Shown piece after piece: positions 59,382-64,000 of a stretch of DNA of 64,000 bases. Positions within the stretch are counted from its first letter, which is position 1. Each line of letters begins with the position of its first letter. The position numbers were made by a program, and so were the translations under genes. The notes under the pieces are model-generated. The model was not told the origin of the DNA, searched no databases, and saw only the letters and a list, made by a program, of their open reading frames with translations. Source of the DNA: Neobacillus massiliamazoniensis (GTDB lineage Bacteria > Bacillota > Bacilli > Bacillales > Cytobacillaceae); contig NZ_CVRB01000001.1 in the NCBI RefSeq assembly GCF_001048695.1, positions 1 through 64,000 on the forward strand, given 5' to 3'.

Positions 59382-59762
59382 ATGTTTAATTTTTTTTCTT
59401 TTAGAAAAAGGCAGAAAGAAAAAGAAAATACAATTACTCCTCTTATTATTACAAAGCTAGATAAAATTATTGAACTGTTGGAAAAACAACAAAAAGAAAA
59501 TAATGAAAAAAACATTCACTTTGATCATGTACAAATACATCATCTTGAGAACATTATCTTCAGGTTAGACAATATTGAAATTGATGAATTAAGCGGGAAA
59601 TTAATCATTGGAAACAATATCCATACAACCGAAGACCTAGCCAGCAACCTTGTTCAAAAGATAGATAAAGAAAAGGGAAAAAAAGAAGCCATGTCTGAAA
59701 CAGCCACGTCTAATCAAATGGAAAACACCTCGAAAGGTTACCGGTTTCGCAACCATTTCTAA
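59382..59762 (+). CDS. GerPC-like spore germination protein, short form
   Basis: A 126-residue protein. A Lys/Glu-rich helical start (KLDKIIELLEKQQKEN) is followed by a beta segment IIFRLDNIEIDELSGKLIIG, which matches the GerPC pattern (F-D-x-L-x-I-x-x-L-x-G-x-L-x-I-G). It is shorter than GerPC (~200 residues), with the C-terminal part replaced by a Glu/Ser-rich tail. GGGGGAG precedes the ATG at 59382. GerP proteins help germinants cross the spore coat. It faces four GerPA/F-like genes nearby, which supports the assignment. Confidence 0.7.
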   Translation: MFNFFSFRKRQKEKENTITPLIITKLDKIIELLEKQQKENNEKNIHFDHVQIHHLENIIFRLDNIEIDELSGKLIIGNNIHTTEDLASNLVQKIDKEKGKKEAMSETATSNQMENTSKGYRFRNHF

Positions 59763-59766
59763 TATT

Positions 59767-60276
59767 TTATTGTTTATTAATATTAGTAATTTTGATATCC
59801 TGATCTTCCATGATACCATCAATCACATCTTGGTCATTATTTAAATTAAAATTGTTTAACAATTGATTATGATTTCCAAATAGACTGCCTTGAGAATAAT
59901 TCACTTTTTCATTTCCATCAATCCCTGTTACATGGGAGTTTCCTAAGAATACTGAACTATTTTGAAACATTGTGTTGACATTTATTTGTTCAAGTGTGAG
60001 GTTTGTTGTTTGATCTTCATCACTTAAATTATCAAAACAAATATTAACATCTCGGTCATCAATCGGTGTATCAATAAAGTCAGGGTCATTCAATATCGAA
60101 ACATTGTGGAGAAGAAGATTAGACCTGCCACTAATACCTCCTATTACACTATTTTCTTTGCCGTGGGCACTCCAACCAATGGCATTGTTTCGTTCCCCGA
60201 TAAAAATGCCACATTGTCTCTGCATTGTTTGGACATTTATATCTCCATTAAAAATAAATTGTGAAGGATTTAACAT
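59767..60276 (-). CDS. Tandem-duplicated GerPA/GerPF-like spore protein
   Basis: A 169-residue protein made of two GerPA/F-like units: INVQTMQRQCGIFIGERNN...SNLLLHNVSILNDPDFID (~14-80) and INVNTMFQNSSVFLGNSHV...HNQLLNNFNLNNDQDVID (~94-160). Normal GerPA/F proteins are single units of ~70-80 residues. No signal or membrane segment, as expected for coat proteins. It is convergent with the GerPC-like gene and divergent from the pair starting at 60444. Confidence 0.72.
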   Translation of the reverse strand: MLNPSQFIFNGDINVQTMQRQCGIFIGERNNAIGWSAHGKENSVIGGISGRSNLLLHNVSILNDPDFIDTPIDDRDVNICFDNLSDEDQTTNLTLEQINVNTMFQNSSVFLGNSHVTGIDGNEKVNYSQGSLFGNHNQLLNNFNLNNDQDVIDGIMEDQDIKITNINKQ

Positions 60277-60443
60277 TCTTTTCTCACCACTATTTCGTTT
60301 AATCTTAAATCATATAGCACTAGTTATTTTACATTATGTTCCTAGTAGCAAGGTTGTGATATATGCCTAACGAAATTTGCAAAGATTGTGTCATTCGCCC
60401 AATGTTTGAATAAGATACTAGAAATAATAAAGGGGAACAGCAA

Positions 60444-60647
60444 ATGATCAATATTACTTTTGAAGAAATATCAGTAGGTAGAATGAGTAATTCTTCCGGT
60501 ATTTTCATTGGTAAAAAAAATACTCATAAAAAATTCCGAAAAGAAAGTGTTATTAACGAAGTAGTCGGAGTCTTGTCTGGGGACGAAAATATCGTTAGCC
60601 AAAATTATTGGGTTAAAAACAAAGAAAAATGGAAGGATGATCATTAA
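60444..60647 (+). CDS. GerPA/GerPF-like small spore protein (67 residues)
   Basis: Shows the same pattern as its neighbours: FEEISVGRMSNSSGIFIGKK, then a lysine-rich loop, then VVGVLSGDENIVSQN. AGGGGAA precedes the ATG at suitable spacing. Its stop overlaps the next start (TAATG), so the two are coupled. A coat or germinant-permeability role is inferred from the family. Confidence 0.65.
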   Translation: MINITFEEISVGRMSNSSGIFIGKKNTHKKFRKESVINEVVGVLSGDENIVSQNYWVKNKEKWKDDH

Positions 60648-60916
60648 TGTCTTCCCCCATTTTATCTCCAACCTTTCATATTGGAACGATTAAAATCGGG
60701 AGTATCGAGGGAGCCTCTTGCTTTAGCATTGGAAATAATTTTATCGAAGACTTTAAAAGCAGCAAAAGACATAACCAAGGCTTAGGTAACATTCATGGAG
60801 ATCGAAACAACCTTTCACATACAAGCGCTTCATTAACAAACTGTGAGCATGAGCCTATGAAAAAGAAACCGTTGGGACAAAAAAGCAAGAACGAAAAATC
60901 ATCAGAAAACCCTTAA
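60647..60916 (+). CDS. GerPA/GerPF-like small spore protein (89 residues)
   Basis: The core FHIGTIKIGSIEGASCFSIG, then GLGNIHGDRNNLSH, follows the family pattern; a basic C-terminal tail (KKKPLGQKSKNEKSS) is added. Translationally coupled to the 67-residue gene. It ends at a convergent terminator shared with the next gene. Confidence 0.65.
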   Translation: MSSPILSPTFHIGTIKIGSIEGASCFSIGNNFIEDFKSSKRHNQGLGNIHGDRNNLSHTSASLTNCEHEPMKKKPLGQKSKNEKSSENP

Positions 60917-60935
60917 TTAATAAGGGTTTTTCTTT
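60903..60935. terminator. Bidirectional terminator between convergent GerP-like genes
   Basis: AAAACCCTTA and TAAGGGTTTT form a perfect 10-bp stem with a 5-nt loop; T-rich on both strands. Confidence 0.85.
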
Positions 60936-60945
60936 TTGTATTCTT

Positions 60946-61194
60946 CTAGATATTATTCCCAAAATTCGGTTTAAAATCTTGGTCAAAAATGGCACCGTCA
61001 ACCACTTCAAAGCTGTCGTTAATGTTACTTATATTCCCTGCAACAACATTAAAAACTCCATAAAGACCCCCAAATCCCAAATTGTATTTCCTGTTGGCAT
61101 CCATCCCTGTAACAATCGATTCACCGACAAAGATTGCAGCACTTGGTTGGGGAGAATTAATATTCATAATACCTAAATTGATGACTGAGGGCAC
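60946..61194 (-). CDS. GerPA/GerPF-like spore germination protein (82 residues)
   Basis: Closest in the cluster to classical GerPA/F: GIMNINSPQPSAAIFVGES, then GFGGLYGVFNVVAGN and a C-terminal FEVVDGAIFDQDF. The start is a GTG at 61194 with GGGAGG 7-8 nt upstream. It converges on the 89-residue gene. Confidence 0.72.
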   Translation of the reverse strand: MPSVINLGIMNINSPQPSAAIFVGESIVTGMDANRKYNLGFGGLYGVFNVVAGNISNINDSFEVVDGAIFDQDFKPNFGNNI

Positions 61195-61295
61195 TGTGAT
61201 TCCTCCCGTTCAATCTTTTATTGTAAGGTATCTTATGTGTAAATGATTAGTCCTGTGAAAATAGTGAGTGAAAGTCTAGGTGTTTAACCAGACAA

Positions 61296-61418
61296 AAGAG
61301 GATGTCCAAAACAAAGTGCCATCCCCCTTTAACCTCCAATTTTATAGTTGAACTTAGTTTAATAAGCCACTATATATTGAGTGTTAAGCGAGGTCAGACC
61401 TTGTTGGAACATCCTCTT
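61296..61418. repeat. Short sequence bounded by 14-bp inverted repeats
   Basis: AAGAGGATGTCCAA (61296-61309) and TTGGAACATCCTCTT (61404-61418) are inverted copies around ~95 bp without a gene. It may be a small non-autonomous element or a long-loop terminator for the LTA synthase gene. Confidence 0.45.
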
Positions 61419-61431
61419 CCTTGTAACAACT

Positions 61432-63384
61432 TTACTGATTTGTTTGGCTATTTTGCGTTTTTTGGTAGTTGTATTTTGTTCGATCTACCGGAGTAAAACC
61501 TTTAGGTGTGTAAAAACGTAATAAATCTTCATTGACTACTTTATCCGATAAAGATAATTTTTCATCAACGATTTGTTGATCTTTGTTAGCTTCTGCCATT
61601 CTATCGGTTGGTAATTCCAATCCCGTAGTGGAATCATAGTATTTCCCGCCAACTGATGAGATTGTTGGACTTACAAAGTCACCATTACGGAAAGGTACTA
61701 ATTGCTCATGCTGGTTAGAAAGTAAATCTGTTCCAAATTGCACATAATTTTTTGTGTCAATCCCTAGCAAGTGTAGAAGAGTCGGAAGTACATCGATTTG
61801 ACCGCCATATTCGTGGTTAACTCCACCATTCATACCCGGAACGTGAATGAATAAAGGTACACGTTGCAGACCAGCATCATCAAAAGGTGTAATTTGTTTT
61901 CCGATTACTTGTGACATTTGACTATCATTGTCTCTTGAAATTCCATAATGATCCCCGTAAATAATGACTACAGTGTGGTCATACAATCCCGAACTTTTTA
62001 AATAAGCAAAGAACTGCCTTAATGCTTCATCTGCATAACGAGCGGTTTGGAAGTACCTATCGACAGATGGTACACCCGTATTATCCGGTGCAATCGTCGT
62101 ATCTTTTTTATCAATTGTATACGGAAAATGATTCGATACCGTAATCAACTTGGTATAAAATGGCTGTGGTAATGTCTGAAGCATTGGGATTGTTTGCTTA
62201 ATAAACGGCTTATCCATTAGCCCATATTGAGCAAGATCTTCAGGATTCATATTATAATAACTTGAATCAAAAAACTTATCATATCCTAATGACTTATACA
62301 TTTCATTCCGATTCCAAAAACTTCCTGTATTCCCATGGAACACGGCAGTCGTATAGCCATGTTGATCTAGAATCGCAGGAGCAGCCTGGTACGTGTTTAA
62401 ACTTTTAGTGACAAAAGCTGAACCTTGGGGTAATCCATATAATGAATTTTCTAACATAAATTCAGCATCAGATGTCTTACCATGAGCAGTTTGATGGAAA
62501 AAATTATCAAAATACATGGTGTTTGGATCCTTTGTCAAAGAATCTAAAAACGGAGTTACCTCTTCCCCATGTAATTTGTAATTGATCAGGAAATTTTGGA
62601 ATGATTCCAAATGATAATAGATGACATTCATGCCCTTCGCAGCACCAAAATATTCTGGATTCGGCTCAGCGTAATTAGATTTTGTATAATTTAGAACTTC
62701 CGTAATATCATTACTATTGGCCAAAACCCTTTCGGTAGATGCTTTTGTACTTTGAATCGTATCGTAAATAGCATAATTGTACATTCCTAAATATTTCACA
62801 ATATAATTTCGATCAAAACCTCTTGTTAATAATTCTGGTCGGTCAATTTCTGCTAGCCCAATATTTGTACAAGTAATGGCCAATGTTAATGAAAACAAAG
62901 CAGACATTTTTCGACGATCCCAATTAAAATCTTCCATTTTAGAAAAACGATATTTGTATAAAACAATCAAGATTATAAAATCTATGAAGAATAAAAAATC
63001 ATATGGTTTTAATAAGGAAACGACACTACTGCTCACATCACCAAAATTTGATGTCTGTGTTAAAGTTGGTAACGTAATAAAATCATTAAAGAATCGATAA
63101 TATAAAATATTGCTATATAAAAGTAGGGACATAAGAAAATAAATAATCATTAGCCAAGTATATTTTTTTCTTCCCTTAAAAAAGAGGGCAATCCCCAAAA
63201 AAAGTAAAGATGATCCCAAAGGATTGATGAATAATAAAAACTCTTGAAAAGGACCATCAACACCCAATTTAAACTGTGTTAATTGAGCTAAATATGTTTT
63301 TATCCAAAGGAAGAAAACAGCTAAAAAGAAAAAACTTATATTCTTATTAAAGATATTTCGAACTTTTTGATATGCAAAATTCAT
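61432..63384 (-). CDS. ltaS: Lipoteichoic acid synthase (LtaS family)
   Basis: A 650-residue membrane enzyme that polymerises glycerol phosphate from phosphatidylglycerol. Five N-terminal membrane helices (residues ~15-210) are followed by an extracellular sulfatase-like domain: Glu in YYHLESFQNF, the catalytic Thr in HGKTSDAEFMLENSL, and metal ligands in YGDHYG. ATG 63384 has GAGGAGAGG 6-7 nt upstream. Bacilli have several paralogues (LtaS, YfnI, YqgS, YvgJ), some made in sporulation; this one lies beside spore-coat-type genes, but I cannot tell which it is. Confidence 0.92.
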   Translation of the reverse strand: MNFAYQKVRNIFNKNISFFFLAVFFLWIKTYLAQLTQFKLGVDGPFQEFLLFINPLGSSLLFLGIALFFKGRKKYTWLMIIYFLMSLLLYSNILYYRFFNDFITLPTLTQTSNFGDVSSSVVSLLKPYDFLFFIDFIILIVLYKYRFSKMEDFNWDRRKMSALFSLTLAITCTNIGLAEIDRPELLTRGFDRNYIVKYLGMYNYAIYDTIQSTKASTERVLANSNDITEVLNYTKSNYAEPNPEYFGAAKGMNVIYYHLESFQNFLINYKLHGEEVTPFLDSLTKDPNTMYFDNFFHQTAHGKTSDAEFMLENSLYGLPQGSAFVTKSLNTYQAAPAILDQHGYTTAVFHGNTGSFWNRNEMYKSLGYDKFFDSSYYNMNPEDLAQYGLMDKPFIKQTIPMLQTLPQPFYTKLITVSNHFPYTIDKKDTTIAPDNTGVPSVDRYFQTARYADEALRQFFAYLKSSGLYDHTVVIIYGDHYGISRDNDSQMSQVIGKQITPFDDAGLQRVPLFIHVPGMNGGVNHEYGGQIDVLPTLLHLLGIDTKNYVQFGTDLLSNQHEQLVPFRNGDFVSPTISSVGGKYYDSTTGLELPTDRMAEANKDQQIVDEKLSLSDKVVNEDLLRFYTPKGFTPVDRTKYNYQKTQNSQTNQ

Positions 63385-63518
63385 TTTGGTTCCTCTCCTC
63401 AAACTTCTTGCTCACTACGATATGGGTTTTCCCACTTTTGTTTATAATCCAATCATTTTCTAATGTCTATCTTACCAATTTACCATAAAAAATAAAAGAA
63501 AAGGCAAAAAAAGAAATA

Positions 63519-63552
63519 AAACCGTACACATGAAGAAAACGTCGTACGGTTT
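63519..63552 (-). terminator. Terminator of the DUF2062 gene
   Basis: AAACCGTAC and GTACGGTTT form a 9-bp stem; on the minus strand a T-rich tract follows. Confidence 0.75.
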
Positions 63553-63590
63553 ACGAAAATATTATATTCATTTTAGGTGGAATTTACAAC

Positions 63591-64000
63591 TTATATGAGA
63601 TTATTATTGAAATTATTTTTACGGATAGATTGTTTATGTCTCATTTTCATAAGCTTTTTCTCTTTTTCCTTTTCGTAGAAATAATAAACAACAAAGTAAG
63701 AAATAGTCCCCAACACAACACCGAATATGGCCATTCCAATTAACATGTGGATTCCTCCATGCAAAATGCTTACTAATTGATGGAAATCACCATGCATTAA
63801 ATCATGAAAAGAAAAAGTTGTGTTGTGCCCTTCTTTAACTTTCATTGGAAAAATCAAATAACCAATTTTTCGAGCTAATGGTAAAAGGATTACAGGGAGA
63901 AACGATGCTTTTGCAACGACATTTCCAATGATAGCAGCTGGCAATGATCCCTTGGCTAAACGAACAATAGGTATAAACAAAATATAAATAAGTGATGCGG
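63591..64000 (-). CDS. DUF2062 family membrane protein, 5' end beyond the window
   Basis: At least 136 residues; the frame stays open to the window end (ASLIYILFIPIVRLAKGS), so the start is not seen. Two hydrophobic segments (ILLPLARKIGYLIF region and MLIGMAIFGVVLGTISYFVV) and a basic C-terminal tail fit DUF2062 proteins. No function is known. Upstream of LTA synthase in the same direction but with its own terminator between. Confidence 0.75.
   Translation of the reverse strand, partial: ASLIYILFIPIVRLAKGSLPAAIIGNVVAKASFLPVILLPLARKIGYLIFPMKVKEGHNTTFSFHDLMHGDFHQLVSILHGGIHMLIGMAIFGVVLGTISYFVVYYFYEKEKEKKLMKMRHKQSIRKNNFNNNLI

Overview
The window comes from a low-GC, endospore-forming member of the Bacillaceae (Bacillus/Neobacillus-like; genus inferred). 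The support is a Bacillus-type 5S rRNA followed by a long trnB-like tRNA cluster, an eps-associated (EAR-like) RNA in an exopolysaccharide operon, ComK- and ManR-like regulators, the ywqB-ywqA pair, lipoteichoic-acid synthase, and a cluster of GerPA/GerPF- and GerPC-like spore germination proteins.

Layout. 1-2.66 kb: 5S rRNA and 27 tRNA units. The Lys-Leu-Gly-Leu block is tandemly duplicated with a chimeric junction, and tRNA-Ser(GCT) is broken. 2.66-10.4 kb: accessory DNA with an integrase fragment beside tRNA-Arg, a DUF899 protein, a VOC gene bracketed by two related repeats, a GC-richer PadR/DUF1048/ABC exporter operon with a duplicated promoter, a cold-shock gene and an odd tyrosine recombinase. 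10.4-18.4 kb: cell-wall genes (3D-domain protein, LysM-NlpC/P60 hydrolase) and the SNF2 (ywqA) and SWIM (ywqB) pair, separated by a 52-bp minisatellite. 18.7-41.0 kb: a Wzx/Wzy-type exopolysaccharide locus. It holds Wzz, tyrosine kinase, PHP phosphatase, EAR RNA with terminator, a UDP-HexNAc dehydratase / aminotransferase / acetyltransferase / priming transferase set, a CapE-CapF pair, glycosyltransferases, a pyruvyltransferase, a flippase, two polymerase-like proteins, UDP-glucose pyrophosphorylase and UDP-glucose dehydrogenase, plus a dead galE. 41.9-53.9 kb: a sugar PTS island. A fructose-family EIIBC/EIIA and a ManR-like activator flank a GntR-controlled operon with a mannose-6-phosphate isomerase fusion and a complete mannose-family EIIA/B/C/D. 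A ROK kinase and a second ManA follow. 54.7-64 kb: a ComK-like protein, a winged-helix protein, an IS200/IS605 element with broken tnpB, the GerP-like cluster, LTA synthase and a DUF2062 protein cut by the window end.

How the genes work together. The exopolysaccharide genes read as one pathway: nucleotide-sugar synthesis (gtaB, ugd, epsC-like/degT/GNAT, capE/capF), priming on lipid, glycosyl transfer, pyruvylation, flipping and polymerisation, with chain length and phosphorylation control at the front and an antitermination RNA just ahead of the long distal part. The PTS island imports hexoses as phosphates. Its two isomerases and the ROK kinase would feed fructose-6-phosphate to glycolysis.

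Most notable unexplained signals: a roughly 470-bp non-coding repeat family (four copies, each full copy with three AATCAAACGTTTGATT-type palindromes at fixed spacing); a 13-bp GGTGTCAGGCACC element found nine times, twice inside the ywqA reading frame; the 52-bp minisatellite; the tRNA duplication/chimera; and the compact GerP-like cluster with an internally duplicated member.
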